Shown: in pieces, positions 32,011 through 46,000 of the stretch
Layout of the letters: the number at the start of each line of letters is the position of its first letter
Numbering within the stretch: position 1 is the stretch's first letter
DNA from: Trema orientale
Lineage: Eukaryota; Streptophyta; Magnoliopsida; Rosales; Cannabaceae
DNA length: 64,000 nt
NCBI GenBank assembly: GCA_002914845.1
Contig: JXTC01000193.1
Location: 359,588 to 423,587, forward strand
Direction: 5' to 3'
Notes under the pieces: model-generated
What the model was told of the DNA's origin: nothing
Seen by the model: only the letters and a program-made list of their open reading frames with translations
The model's database searches: none
Made by a program: the position numbers and the translations under genes

Positions 32011-32175
32011 GATGATTTTTTTTTTTAAAAAAAAAGTGGGGCTTAACTAATGACCACCACTTACTACAAATTAAAGGAAAATGACACACACACACACATT
32101 ACCAAGGTTTGAACCCCTGAGTCTAGATGTAGCATCATCTTTATAGTGGTGATTTGACATCTTGTAGCCACCATC
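32011..32175 (-). mobile_element. tRNA-derived SINE, second copy
   Basis: Minus-strand body with a B-box-like GGGGTTCAAACC (32106-32117), then TTTTCCTTTAATTTGTAGTA and GTTAAGCCCCACTTTTTTT, matching the 3' half of the SINE at 46653-46857. A (GT)n stretch lies at 32083-32098. The T/A run at 32016-32035 is the tail. The A box is weak and no clear target duplication is seen. It separates the element 3 gag from its LTR. Confidence 0.7.
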
Positions 32176-32194
32176 TTCGTTGATTGATTGATTG

Positions 32195-32442
32195 ACTGAT
32201 CGATTTTGAATTTAATAAACTCATCGTGCCATTATCAGGAAGATAAGATCTGGATCTAAATCCCATGATTTCCGCACGATCTACTCGGACTTTGTATGTA
32301 ACTGGCGCGACTAGCTTGTTTGCGAGCTGGTCTATGTGTTGATGAAGAAGCTTGATTCTAAGATGATAGCTTCAAGGAGTTGATTAGCTCGCTCTGAATA
32401 AGCTGAAGCTATACCTCGAGCTGATGAAAATTGTGCATAACA
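32195..32442 (-). repeat. Element 3 5' LTR remnant
   Basis: Aligns by eye with 15200-15437, sharing GAAGATAAGATC, CTAGCTTGTTTG-like and CTCGAGCTGATGAAAATT blocks. It ends GCATAACA at 32442, the LTR start on the minus strand. The part nearest gag is missing or replaced at the SINE. Confidence 0.6.
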
Positions 32443-33511
32443 AGTGAATTTCATGTGCATAAAAATTGCCCGAAACCCTCAAGACTTTTTGAGGCCTTGG
32501 ACCTAGCTAATTTATTGAAAAGAGTTCGTGCTATTGGAGCTTTACTTGTTTGCTAGGACGTATCGGAGAGATAGCGAACTAGTGGTTTGATATGTGTGCT
32601 GCAAATTTGTTGGAGAAATTTTGACATGTATAGCCTAGTTGGTGGTGAGCTGTTGTGTGCATGACATGTAGACAAGTTATCCTAAGCTTTTTCCATGATG
32701 GCTGGTGTAGTGGGCGATCTCGTCATACGATTGACTCCCATGCCAGTTTGGTCCGTTGATCTTGATTTTAAATTATGCTCCACTTGATTGAAGCCTAGGG
32801 ACAAGTGTGTGGTCTCGATTTCTGTCTCTTTCTCTCCTCTTTGTTTGGGGTATTAAAAGTTTAAAACCCAAAAATTAAAAGCAGACCTTAACCTGTACTC
32901 TTGTTCGAACGCCCCAAAACCAAAGAGAAACAATAATCTTTCCAATTTTTGGAGCTTAAACGAATGGGAGAGCAAGGACAATTTATTACTAAATTGACAC
33001 ATTCATTATTAAAGTGTCACCTTTTAATGTTTATCGAGGAAGGCGAGTACACGTTAAAAGAAAGAGAGTATTGCTAAACAAGCTATGCTTATGAAGTATA
33101 ATTAGGTTGAAATATTCACGGAGTAATCTACCTTTCATTGGTATTCAACATAGATCCTTAACAACATAACACAAATTAGAACATATAGAAACTACCAAGA
33201 TTATAAATACTATAGCAAAGATACACAAGCAAAGAACACAAATTTATCAAGTCTTCATTAGAATCTCAAAATCTTTTGATTTTGAACAATTAGAGTTGGC
33301 TTTACCAAATAACATTGAGAAAATATTAACTCTCTCAACTTATTTATAGCTTTCAATTTTGCATTCTAACTTGTTTCCCCTCTAGAAAATGTTGACACCA
33401 GAAGGGAAAATAAATATATTTTTTTTTAGAAACAAAAGTAAAGAAAAATCAAGGGAACAAACTAGTTGAAGCACCCTTTTTCTTTTTTCCTTTTTTTTTT
33501 TTTTTCCTCCT
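32443..33511. other. Region downstream of the BXL gene
   Basis: AT-rich intergenic DNA that must contain the BXL 3' untranslated region and polyadenylation site at its right end. I see no clear AATAAA signal near the stop codon. No other gene is recognised. Confidence 0.5.
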
Positions 33512-34089
33512 TCAAACCCTCAAACTCAATGAGTGTTTCAAGTCCCCAACATGAAGCACGTGTTGACCCAAAGCAACTTTCCTAGTCCCAACCTCATCCA
33601 CCACGCTCAAGTCCTTACAAACACGCAGCGTGAATTTAACTGACGACTCCGATTGGGCTTCTACATAAACCTTCTCAAAGCCCAATAAGTGCTTCTTGGG
33701 CGAGTTGTGGATCGAAGGTGGGCTTGTGTACAAGAAGACCGTTTGGGACCCACTACTTCTCCCCACGTTTTTGACTCTTAGGTGGACGTCAAAGGCGAGG
33801 TTTTCGCAGCTGTGGGCCTGATCATCAAGGTCTAGTGAGGTACACCTGGATGAGTGACACGTGTGACCCTCTGCTAGAGGTATATTGACTAGTTTTGGTG
33901 CTTTGACAAGGTGGTGTTGGAACTGCGTGTAGCTTAGTCCGTCTCCAAATGCATAGACGGTTTCGCCCGTGTAGAACCGATAGGTCCGACCCGGGTAACC
34001 GGATGATGGGTCGGGTCGCATGTTCATGTTTGTCATTGGGACTTTTTCTACGTATGACTGGGGATACCATGTCATTGGTAGTCTTCCAC
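33512..34089 (-). CDS. BXL: BXL exon 7
   Basis: 578 nt including TGA at 33512-33514. Begins [18 protein letters not shown] and carries the [19 protein letters not shown] motif and the fibronectin type III-like end ([22 protein letters not shown]). Confidence 0.95.
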
Positions 34090-37000
34090 CTGAAAAAGAG
34101 AGGAAAAAATAAAAAAATAAAAAAAATTTCTTTGTTTTATAAATTTGTATTTGTATTTTTTAATTTTTTGCTATGAAATGTGTGAAAATAATATTCAATT
34201 TTAAGAACATCAAATTTTTTGGTAGACTATCGAACAGGGTTAAGCTTAAGGAGCGCTCATGTATGAATTTTGAATTATTTTTGGGACTCTTAATACGAAT
34301 TTTATTCGTTGTTATTAGTATAAAGTTAGCATGAGCAATTGTATACCCTCACGGTAATAAATTTTTAGCCAATTATTTGTTTAAATTCTAATTTTAAAAC
34401 TCATAAATGGTTGAATAAGCACTTCAGAGTTCAGACTCAATACTTCGAAAAAAGGGAAAAGCACATAAACAATATATGACATCTACGATTGGTTAAATCT
34501 CCACTACGTTCACCGTCCTTTTTTCTTTTTTTTTTTTTTTGGCATTTTTCACTCAGCAATTATGGTTAAAATCAGATAAAAGAGAAATAAATAAATCATT
34601 TCAAGAACACGGGATATGCCTTTTGTTCGTTAAGCGAGTTTCTTTTCACTAATTAGTTATTGGACAGTTTTCAATTTTAAAAAAAAAAAAAAAATCTCAA
34701 AAAGTTCAATAAATCAAAGTTGTATTTTAATGCATGTTCTAAGAAAATTTTAAATAGGTATTTTAATGCATGTTTTAAGAAACCCTAATCGCGCGGACCA
34801 CTAATTAATTATTAGCAATTTCAAAAGATCGATCATGGATGTTAACGAAACTAATTGAAACCCGTACAGATTAATGAGATTTATGTAAGTAGGAACTTGA
34901 CCAATTAATAAAAGTAGAAAAAAAAGATGTGACTATATATATAATAAGCTTACTTGGATTGTATTGACCAAAAATGATATCAGCTATAGCAGCTCCACCA
35001 GCCTCACCAGGATAACCAACCCAAAGAATGCTAGTAATCTTATCATCATTTTTAGCAAATGATATGTCAAACCCTCCACCTGACATTATAACAAGAATAA
35101 CAGGCCCTTTGGAGGCCTTTGCTACTTCTGTTACTAAGAGTTGCTGCTGTCCTGGAAGATTTAGGTCAACTCGGTCGCGACTCTCGGCCTCAATGGACTG
35201 GTCGGCACCCACCACGAGCACAGTTGCATCGGCGGCAGCCGCTATCTTAGCGGCATCGTCTGCCTGGGCACTGGCACAAGCCACATTGGCGCAGCCCGGG
35301 TGGTAAGTGGTAGCCACTGAAGCAGCCAGGCCTTGCAAGGGAGTGGTGTATTTGCATGGTATGCCTACAAAATTTCCAAATAATTAGTACCATTTTAATA
35401 CTGGTGTTCCATTAGAACTATATAGATCCTTACGTAATAAGTCTATGAGTCCCAAAGTTAATTTTTAAACTAGTGTCTAGTACTGTTATGGGTCTGAGAG
35501 AATATGCTAATGGGTATTATTGTACTACCACACATGTAACAAATTTTACGGTGGATCTCACATTTTTATTAGTGTTTGTGACGCTAAGTACAATTAGTGC
35601 CTGTAACATTATTCGACTCTTTGGTTAGTGAATAATTGGTTTCACCTTCGTAATTTCCAATCATGGTCTTGGTGACATTGGCATTGGGACCAATCACGGC
35701 CAAGGTTTTGATGGCAGAGGAAGACAAAGGAAGCGACCCGGCACTGTTCTTGAGCAACACAATGCCTTGCCTTGCAGCCTCACGAGCCAGCTCCTGGTTG
35801 GCCTCAGTACACACATCTTTTGGTCCCAGATTGCCGTATTGCTGCTTGCTCGGGTCCCCGTCGAAGAAGCCCAATCTCATCAACGTGGCGAAATTGTTCG
35901 AAATGGCCTTGTCAATTGCAGCCTCGTCCACAAGTCCTCCTTTCACTGCGGCTTCTGTGTGTTTTCCCAAGAAAGATCCACAGTCCAAATCCAAACCTAT
36001 CCAATAGAAACAAATGTTGATAAATGCAGGGGAGGAAAACTTGGTTGGTATTCTAGTCATTTTGATGCTGAGTGTTTTTGGCAATTATCTTTTGGTGACT
36101 CTATAACTACCCATGTTTACTCTACTCACACTAATTCTAAAACTACACTCTTCTTCAAAATTTAAAATTTAACTACTACTTATTATACACCTGATTATTC
36201 CCAAATTATACTTTGATTCAATCTTGTCTTTTCTTTTTCCACCCGTTATCATCTTTTCTCTATTTTCACCCATACTCACCCATCATATTTTATTTAATTT
36301 TCCCTCTTTTATGCAGTTAGTTCATTGATTACACCTTTATGTTTGCACCATTGAAGAAAGAATTGATTAAGCCTTTATGTTTGCATCATTGAAGAAAGAA
36401 TTATTCTTATGGCTTTTTTTTTTTTTTTTTTTTTTTTTTTCAGTGGAGAATTGATCTTAAGATATTTTCTAAGAGTAGTCCTATAATTTCAGAATATCTA
36501 CCGTTGATATTTATATTTTAAGAATAAGAATTAAAAGTTCTCAAAACACTTTTTAGTACTAATTTGTTTTTGAAAAAAAACAAAATCTGTCTGTACAGAT
36601 CTCTCTAAATGCTTTAAAGAAAAAATCTCTTCCCACTCATTTCTGAAACATAATTCTTCTTTAACCCTAATTTCCTTGCAAATGGCATGAATGAGATCCC
36701 TAATTTTCTTGCAGATGATATAAATAATTATAGCCTAATTAAATTAAACAATCCAGAAGATTATGATCACAAAACAATGAATTCGCTCTATAATCTAGTC
36801 AGCCATTAAACATATAGGCCTATTTTGTCCTTTGATTTCTCACTTCTTTATAGATATATTATAGTATGAAACTTTTTTGATTTCTGCACTTGTATTTATA
36901 TATCTTTTTCAGTTGTATTAATTTGCCTTAGAAGTTTTAGTTTTTTTATTTTATTTTATTTTTATTTGAAAGAGTTGAAGGCACCAAACTTTAACTTTGT

Positions 37001-40000
37001 TACTCAATATCAATAATCCATGAAGTGACTGATCGGAAGATTTCTTCACGAAGAGAAAAAATTAATTTAAAACAATTCAATTAGAAAAGAACCCACAAGA
37101 ATTATGGAGATGTTTAGATATAGCACTACGACCCTCGATTTCAATATTTAGAAAATTCCTAGAACTTTTGTGTAGAAGGGATGAGAAGAATGAAAGAGAA
37201 GAAATGACGATAGAATTAAGATGGACAAGAGCAGGAGAAAATTGAAGAGAGAAGAGTAGGAAATGAAAAGACATAATTAAATTAATGGATAATTTAGGAA
37301 AAATTAGGAGTATAAAAAGTAATAATTAAAATTTAAATTTTATTTGAGGGTGTGATTTAGAAATACTGTGGGGAGAGTAGAGAAGGGTGACAAAACGCGC
37401 CCTTATCTTTTGGTTATAAGTTTGTCAGCAATACTTTTATTTGTGAAATTCTTTTTTATTTTTTTGTGGAGTAATGATACGGACACCAAAAGTAAAAACC
37501 CATTTTTAAAAGGGGCAAATTGGTCTTTTGACCAGAAAAAAAAAAAAATATATATATATACACACTCTCTCTCTTCTCCCTCACCCTCCCGTCGCACTCT
37601 CTCTCTCGGTTTTACTCTCTCGAGTGAAAGGAGCAGGAAGCTGCCGCCGCCGCTCGGGCCGTCGTCCAGCCAGCCGACCAGCCGGCGCTGCCTCACCGTC
37701 TCGCCGGGGTCCCGCGCCGCCTGTCGCCAGCCGCCACCAGTTGACATTTCGCCGGAAAAAACCATTAAAGCCGTTTGAAGCTTTTTCGGATTTTTGGCCG
37801 TCGGCGAAGATTCCGGCCACCATTTGACTCCAAACCAGTCCCGTTGGATTCGTATCGTCGCAAGGATCGTCAAGGTATATATATCTCCACCCCATACTGT
37901 CTGGATTAAAATTTGCTATTTTTGGGTATTTTGATGTTTAAGCTTGATCTTTTTAATCCAGCTTTTGGATTGTGTTTTTGACCTCATTTTTGGAATGTAC
38001 TCAGAAAATGGAGAAGTTTGATATATATATATATTGTGTTGTTTGGTGATTGACACGAAAATCGCGATCAGACGATCGATATTTTATCTCGTTTTGCGTG
38101 CCACCGGTCCGGTGTGGACTCCGACCCGAATTGGACAAGTTATGTGTCTAACCTAACTATTTTGGGTACTAGGAATTCAGTGAAGAGGTCCGTTAGCGGA
38201 ATTGAAGCTCTGATGAGAAGTTGACTTTTCGCAAGAAGACGATCGAGGGCTCGGAATTGGTTCCCAACCCTCAGGGTGATCGTCAACGACACCTCGAGGA
38301 CTCGATAGCGTGGTATTGCTATTCCGGTGAGGTAGGGGTTCAGTTACCTTCGTTTTATACCATTTTTGAGTTAAAACTTATTTTCTACAACATATGAGAA
38401 TAAGTGTGTTTTTAATTATTTGAACTATATGTGATGGAATCTGGTTGTATGATATATATGAAAATTTGCTGTGTGCAGGTTATTTTGAGTATATCAAAAT
38501 AGGGCCGTTATGCTGCCCGTTTTTTTGTAAAATTTTATTATGCATGTTTTACTGAAAAACCATAGTACGGTAGTTTTACACTTCAATTCTGTAATGCACG
38601 TGTCATAGGATCATACATGAGCACTGTGTTAGCATCGTGGGTTTACAGTATGGCGCTGTGTGCCCCATCGTTAGTGTAGAGTCAATAAACCCGCGCGGAG
38701 TTTGTTACTTCTGATTACCTCCCCATTTGGCAGGTGTAGGCAATTCGGTTGCTCCTCCAGATTTGGTAGGCGACACATGGGTGTCCCCTCTGGGTATGGG
38801 CTTAGGTGTCAGGCAGGTTGTTAGGTACACTTAGTGCCATCATCTTGGTTTTCCACAGATGAGAGGATGTGAGCTCATGGGTATGGGTTGATTTGTCTCA
38901 TATGCAGATGGATTGATGGTTTTGATTACACTTTTTATATATATGGGTTTTCCGGTTTGGATTATATATATATGGGTGTGTATGTTTTACATTTGAACTA
39001 ACCGTGCAGGAATTTTCTATCACCAAAATATTTTCGATCGAGGTAATTATTTTCCTACTGGGCATTGTATGCTCACCTCCCCTTTCCTCCCTTCCTCAGA
39101 TAGTGTCTAGTATGATCTCGGTGATCAAGAGGAGTAAGAGGCCATCTTGACTGTAGTTTGTTTCTTGGTAATGCTAGAAGTCTACTGTTGTGATGTTTGG
39201 ACTGTTTGGATTTTGTATTAGCATTAAACCAAGATTATTACTTTCAAATTTATTTGTGAACTTATGTATGCCATTCTGGGATTTAACTTCTTGTTATGGA
39301 TGATGATGGTGCTTGGACTTATATTTGATTTTACGTTTTCTAATTATTATTCGGCCTATGTTTAATGGTGTATACGAACTGTGGGAGAGGTTCACGGGAT
39401 GAAATTCTAAATATTTTATTTTAATGGACTGTTTACAAAATTAAAACTTTTTAGACATTTTTCAAATAAGTCAAGGAATTTCCCATCTTTGTGAAATTTC
39501 TGTTCTGCCAGTGGCCCGAGTTTTGGGTCGTGACAGAAATTGTAGTATCAGAGCTTTGTGTTTAATAGCTCGGACGTATCACCATTAAACTAGATTGAAG
39601 CTGTTTTTATAACAAGCATGCATCATTATCTAATTAATAGTTTGGCATATTGTTTCAGACTTTTAAGGATGCCTCCTAGACGAGTTCCGAGGCTTCAGCC
39701 GGATACCGAACCTCCTCAACGTCCGGATCTCTCTCATCTGACGATGCAATGCATAAGGTGTTTGTCCAGATGAGCAATCCAGACTATCAGCCTCCAGCTC
39801 CGAGAGCACCTCAGCTGGATCAGTCAGATTACCTCTAGTGATTTATGCGTCTCCAGCCAAGGCAGTTTGATGGCAGACCAGATCCTCTCGCTGCAATTGC
39901 TTGGTTGCGTGAGATGGAGAGGCATTTTCAGTCCCTTGGTACTCCGGTGGAGTTTTGGGCAATTTTTGCTATTACCCGTTTGACGGGGAGTGCCATTCAC

Positions 40001-43000
40001 TGGTGGGAGACTGTGGAGCGAATGAAGAATGTTGTAGGTCTGACTTGGAAAGACTTTGAGCAGATTTTCAGGGCACAGTATGCCAATGAGGATCAATAGG
40101 ATGAGATTATGAATCGGTTTGAGACCTTGGTCCAAGGTAACAGGACAGTGAATGAGTACCTGATTGAGTTCACTGAGTTGGCAAGTGTTGCACTTGACTC
40201 AGGTACGAGTGAGAAGTCCCGAGTTGCCAAATTCAGGAGTCGTCTGAATCGGAACATTTTCAACAGGATTGGCACTCAGACTTTCCATACTCTCCCTGAG
40301 ATTGCAGTAGCTGCCCAGCGGGCAGAAGCCATCGAAGAGGGATTTGATTCTAGGAGGAACCAGCGGAGAGGTAATGATAGGAAAGCCACTAGAAGGAATC
40401 AGGGACAGTGGTCAGCCCAGGGTACTCCGAACAGTGGGAGTTCGAACAACAGTGGTTCTTCAGGGGGTGGCAGAGGTAGTCGTTATGGGGGTTGTTTTGT
40501 GTGTGGCCAGCAGGGTCACTGGAAGAAGGAGTGTCCTACTCGTCTGCAGAAATCTCCTCTTTTTCAAGAAGGACCGCAAAGGAGCCAGTCAGGTTCCGTT
40601 CCTTATCAGAATACTCAGACAATGCCGCAACGGTCACAGGGTGCTTCGCAGACTTTTACTTCCCCTCAGCCTTATCAGCATCAGTACCGCCCTCAGGCTT
40701 ACACTCAGAACTTTCAGACTCCTCAGTCCTCAGAGAGTCAGACTGGGCGTGGTTATAGCAGTAGTGGTCCAGGATCCAGCAGTAGCCGTCCTGGTTAGGG
40801 GAGAGGCAATAAGGGGAAAGGGAAGGTAACTGGCCAAGCCTATACTCTTACTGGAGCCGACGTCACTTAGGATCGCACCGGCCGAGGTGTTAATGACGGT
40901 ATGATCCTTATTTCATACTCTTGGACACATGTTTTGTTTGATACTGGTGCATCCCATTCATTCATATCCTTGTTATTTGCTCAACTGTTGGGGTTGGAAT
41001 TTTCTGATTTGGATTATGTATTGACGTTGGGTACACCTATGGGAGGAGTAACCGATGTGTCTAGTATGTGTAAGTCTAGTCAGATTGTGGTTGGTGATAG
41101 AAAGTTGCTTGCTGATTCGATTGTGTTACCGATGGGACAATATGACGTGATACTCAGTATGGATTAGTTGTCAAAATATCGAGCCGTTGTGTATTGTCAT
41201 ACGAAGCGAGTGACTCTTTTTCCTAGTGATGGACATCCCACTGTCTATCAAGCTAGAATGAGTCCATTGGAGCCTAGTCCTATTCTGAAAGCGTTTTGGG
41301 TGGAAGGAAGAAACTCGAGTATTATGGGAACTTTTTTGCCATTGATGGTGAGGTAAGGACAGACTATCAAGACCTATGGATTTCGGTGGTGAGTGAGTAT
41401 TCAGAGGTGTTTCCTTAAGACTTACCAGGGTTACCACCTGATAGGAAGATCGAGTTCTGTATTGAACTAGTTCCTAGAGCTCAGCCAGTTTCTATTCCAG
41501 CCTATCGTATGGCACCTGCTGAGATAGAAGAACTAAGAGAACAGTTGAATGACCTGCTTTTCAAGGGCTTTATTCACAGTAGCACTTCTCCTTGGGGTAC
41601 TCCTATTTTGTTTGCGAAGAAAGCTAATGGTTCATTGAGACTTTGTGTAGACTACAGGAAGTTGAACCAGTTGATAGTGAAGAACAAGTATCCCTTGCCA
41701 AGGATAGATGAGTTGTTTGATCAACTCGGTAGTTCAAGATTCTTCTCCAAGATTAATTTGAGATTTGGTTATCATCAGTTGAAGATAAGAGAGGATGATA
41801 TACCTAAGACAGCATTCAGAATCCGATATGGTTAATTTGAGTTTCTGGTGATGCCATTTGGTTTAACGAATGCTGCTACAGCCTTTATGGATCACACGAA
41901 TCGGCAGGCCATTTTTGGATTGTTTTGTGGTTGTGTTCATCGACGACATCCTGGTATATTCCAAGACTCGAGAAGAGCTTGCCGAACATCTGGGGATTGT
42001 ACTCAAGACCTTGAGAGATCATCAGTTGTATGCCAAGAGATCAAAGTGTGACTTTGGATGTCCGAAGTGAACTTCTTGGGTCATGTGGTTTCTCATGGGG
42101 GTATTTCAGTCGATCCCGCTAAGATAGAAGTTGTTCTGAAGTGGGAAAGACCGAGAAATATGATAGAGGTACGTAGCTTCCTCAGTTTGGCAGGCTACTA
42201 CTATCGTTTTGTGCAAGATTTCTCGAGAATTGTTTTGCCTTTGACCAAGTTGATTAGGAAGGATGTCAAGTTTGTTTGGGATCACGAAAGTGAAGAAGCT
42301 TTTATCAGGTTGAAGCAGAGCTTAACCACTGTACCTATTCTTACTGTTCCTGACAGTAACGAGCCTTACGTGGTGTATACCAATGCTTCGAAGACGGATT
42401 TGGGATATGTCTTGATGCAGAATGGTCGAGTTATGGCTTATGCTTCTCGTCAGTTGAAGCCACATGAGAGGAACTATCCTACCCATGACCTGGAACTTAC
42501 AGCAGTGATATTTGCGTTGAAGATTTGGAGATGTTACTTGTATGGAGTGAAGTTTGACATATTCTCCGATCATAAGAGTTTGAAGTATCTCTTTACCCAG
42601 AAGGATCTGAACTTGAGACAACAAAGATGGGTTGAATATATGGAGGATTATGACTTCGACCTACAGTATCATCCTGGTAAGGCCAACGTTGTAGCTGATG
42701 CACTGATTAGGAAGCCTCATGGTGTACTAGCTGCACTAGTGTTTGAAGATTGGAAGAACTCAATTGTGATTAGTGATTATAACTTGTAGTATTTCAAGAA
42801 TGAAGGAGTTGCTTGCCTAAGCAACATCATGATTTCACCATCTCTTCTCCAGACTGTCTAGCAGAGTCAGTGGCAAGACAGGGAGTTGAGGACAACCTGG
42901 AACCGACTTCAGAATGGTGAACAGTAAGATGGTTGGAGCACTAACAGAGAAGGGTTCTTGCTTTTCAATGGGAAGTTAGCTGTAGCTAATGACCCTAATC

Positions 43001-46000
43001 TTCGAGGAACCATTCTAGCTGAGGCTCACAAATCAAGGTTCGCAGTATATTCGGGTAGTACTAAGATGTACCGGGACTTGAAACGGCAGTATTGGTGGAA
43101 AGGTATGAAAAAAGATGTGGCTACTTTTGTGGCTAAGTGTTCGACTTGTCAGCAAGTCAAGGCTGAACACCAGAGACCAGCTGGATTACTTCAGCCATTA
43201 CACATTCCGGAGTGGAAGTGGGACAAGATCACGATAGACTTTGTGACTAGTTTACCAAAGACCTTGAGGAAGAACGATGCAATTTGGGTGATAGTCAATC
43301 GGTTCACGAAAAGTGCTCACTTTATACCGATCCGGATTGACTATTCTCTCACTAAGCTCAGTAAACTATATGTGGAGAACATCATACGCTTACATGGTGT
43401 GCCTTCAAGCATAATTTCTGACCAAGATCCAATGTTTACTTCCAAGTTTTGGAGAGCCTTGCAGAAAGCATTTGATACGCAGTGAGATATCAGTACAGCT
43501 CACCATCCTGAGACAAATGGTAAGTCTGAAAGGACCATTCAGATTCTTGAGGACATGCTACATTATTGCATACTGGACTTTGGTAGGAACTGGGATGATC
43601 ATCTTTCTTTAATGGAATTTGCTTACAATAACAGTTACCAGACCAGTGTGGGTATGGCTCCATATGAAGTGCTGTATAGGAGGCCGTGTAGATCGCCTTT
43701 GTGTTGGGCAGAACCCGAAGAGCATGTTACTCGTGGACCTGAACTGATTGAGGAGACTACTGAGAAGATCAAGGATATCCAAGAGAGACTCAGGGAGATT
43801 CAGAGTCGCCAGAAGAGTTATGCTGACCCTAAGAGGTGTGAGGTAGAGTTCAATACTAGTGATTTCGTGTTCTTGAAAGTGACTCCAAGGCGAGGTGTTA
43901 CAAGATTCAGAGTTAAGGGTAAGCTTGCTCCAAGGTATATTGATCCTTTTGAGATCATTGAGAGAATTGGACCAGTGGCGTATCGCTTGAATCTACTTGC
44001 ATAGTTGGGTCACGTGCATAATGTGTTTCACGTGTCGATGTTGAAGAAGTACACGCCGGACTCATCTCATGTTATTCAGTACGTGCACGTACCGATCCAA
44101 GAAGATGTGCCCTATGAAGAGCAGCCTGTTCGTTTGTTGGTAACAGAGTTGAAGGTGCTTCGTAACAGAGAGATTTCACTTGTCAAGGTGCTTTAGAAAC
44201 ATCACGAAGAAGACGAAGCTACTTGGAAACTCGAGACGGAGATGTACGAGAAGTACCCTCATTTGTTTAACTTTCAGCTAGAAGCTATACTGTGATTTAA
44301 ACCTTGACTTGTTTTTTAAATTTCGGGACGAAATTCATGTAAGGAGGGGAGAATGTAAAAACCCATTTTTAAAAGAGCAAATTGGTCTTTTGACTAGAAA
44401 AAAATTATATATATATATATACACACTCTCTCTCTTCTCCCTCACCCTCCCGTCGCACTCTCTCTCTCGGTTTTACTCTTTTGGCCGAAAGGAGCAGGAA
44501 NTTGAAGCTTTTTCGGATTTTTGGCAGCCGACGAAGATTCCGGCCACCATTTGACTCCAAACTGGTCCCGTTGGATTCGTATCGTTGCAAGGATTGTCAA
44601 GCTATATATATCTCAACCCCATACTGTCCAGATCAAAATTTACCATTTTTGGGTATTTTGATGTTTAAGCTTGATCTTTTAAATCCGGCCGTTGGATTGT
44701 GTTTTTGACCTCATTTTTGGAATGTACTCAGAAAATAGAGAAGTTTGATATATATATATATTATGTTGTTTGGTGATCGACACGAAAATCACGATCGGAC
44801 GGTCGAGATTTTATCTCATTTTGCGTGCCATCGGTCCGGTGTGGACCCGGACCCAAATTGGACAAGTTATATGTCTAACCTAGCTATTTTAGGTACTAGA
44901 AATTCAGTGAAGGGGTCCGTTAGCGGAATTAAAGCTCTGATGAGAAGTTGACTTTTCGCAAGAAAATGATCGAGGGCTTGGAATTGGTTCCCGACCCTCC
45001 GGGTGATCGTCAACGACACCTCGAGGACTCGATAGCGTGGTATTGCTATTCTAGTGAGGTAGGGGTTCAGTTACCTTCGTTTTATACCGTTTTTGAGTTA
45101 AAACTTATTTTCTACAACATATGAGAACAAGTATGTTTTTAATTATTTGAACTATATGCGATGGAATCTGGTTGTATGATATATACTATACTGCTTTGGA
45201 AATTTGCTGTGTGCAGGTTATTTTGAGTATATCAAAATAAGGCCATTATGCTACCCGTTTTTCTGTAAAATCCTATTATGCATGTTTTACTGAAAAACCA
45301 TAGTACGGTAGTTTTTACACTTCAGTTCTGTAATGCACGTGTCATAGGATCATACATGAGCATTGTGTTAGCATCGTGGGTTTACAGTGTGGCGCTGCGT
45401 GCCCCACTGTCGGTGTAGAGTCCGCAAACCCCCGCGGGGTTTGTTACTTCTGATTACCTCCCCATTTTGCAGCGTAGGCAATTCGGTTGCTTCTCCAGAT
45501 TTGGTAGGCGACACATGGGTGTCCCCTACGGGTATGGGCTTAGGTGTCGGGCAGGTTGTTAGGTACACTTAGTGCCATCATCCTGGTTTTTCACAGATAA
45601 GAGGATGTGAGCTCATGGATATGGGTTGATTTGTGTGATGTGCAGATGGATTGATGGTTTTGATTACACTGTTTTATATATATGGGTTTTCCGGTTTGGA
45701 TTATATATATATATGGGTGTGTATGTTTTGGATTTAAACTAACCATGCAGGAATTTTCCATCAGCAAAATATTTTCGATCGAGATAATTATTTTTCTACT
45801 GGGCATTGTATGCTCACCCCCCCTTTCCTCCCTTCCTCAGGTAGTGTCCTGTGTGATCTCGGTGATCAAGAGGAGTAAGAGGCCATCTTGACTGTAGTTC
45901 GTTTCTTAGTAATGCTAGAAGTCTAATGTTGTGATTTTTGGACTGTTTGGATTTTGTATTAGCATTAAACCAAGATTACTACTTTCTAATTTATTTGTGA

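Larger units (their letters stand above)
14833..32442 (-). mobile_element. Element 3: old, gutted LTR retrotransposon hosting nested insertions
   Basis: Inferred from two related segments in the same orientation, about 15200-15437 and 32200-32442. Both contain GGAAGATAAGATC, GCTTGATTC(C/T)AAGATGA and CTCGAGCTGATGAAAATT, and both end in AACA. On the minus strand these are LTR starts, TGTTA(C/T)G. A purine-rich tract lies beside the left copy, making it the 3' LTR. A gag fragment (30690-31998) lies beside the right copy, making it the 5' LTR. Between them sit a hAT transposon, element 2 and a SINE. No pol is found, so the element was already deleted or non-autonomous before the insertions. No target duplication was identified. 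Confidence 0.6.

Noticed and set aside
32443..32447. AGTGA as the element 3 target duplication
   Set aside because: No matching copy is found at a plausible left LTR edge; the left end is undefined next to element 1.
35663..36165. Plus-strand open frames around 35.7-36.2 kb
   Set aside because: Reverse-strand shadows of BXL exon 5.
37368..37895. Overlapping open frames on both strands in GC-rich DNA
   Set aside because: They lie in the element 4 LTR and its flank. Low-complexity CT and CCG content keeps several frames open at once; the 3' LTR copy does not preserve them.
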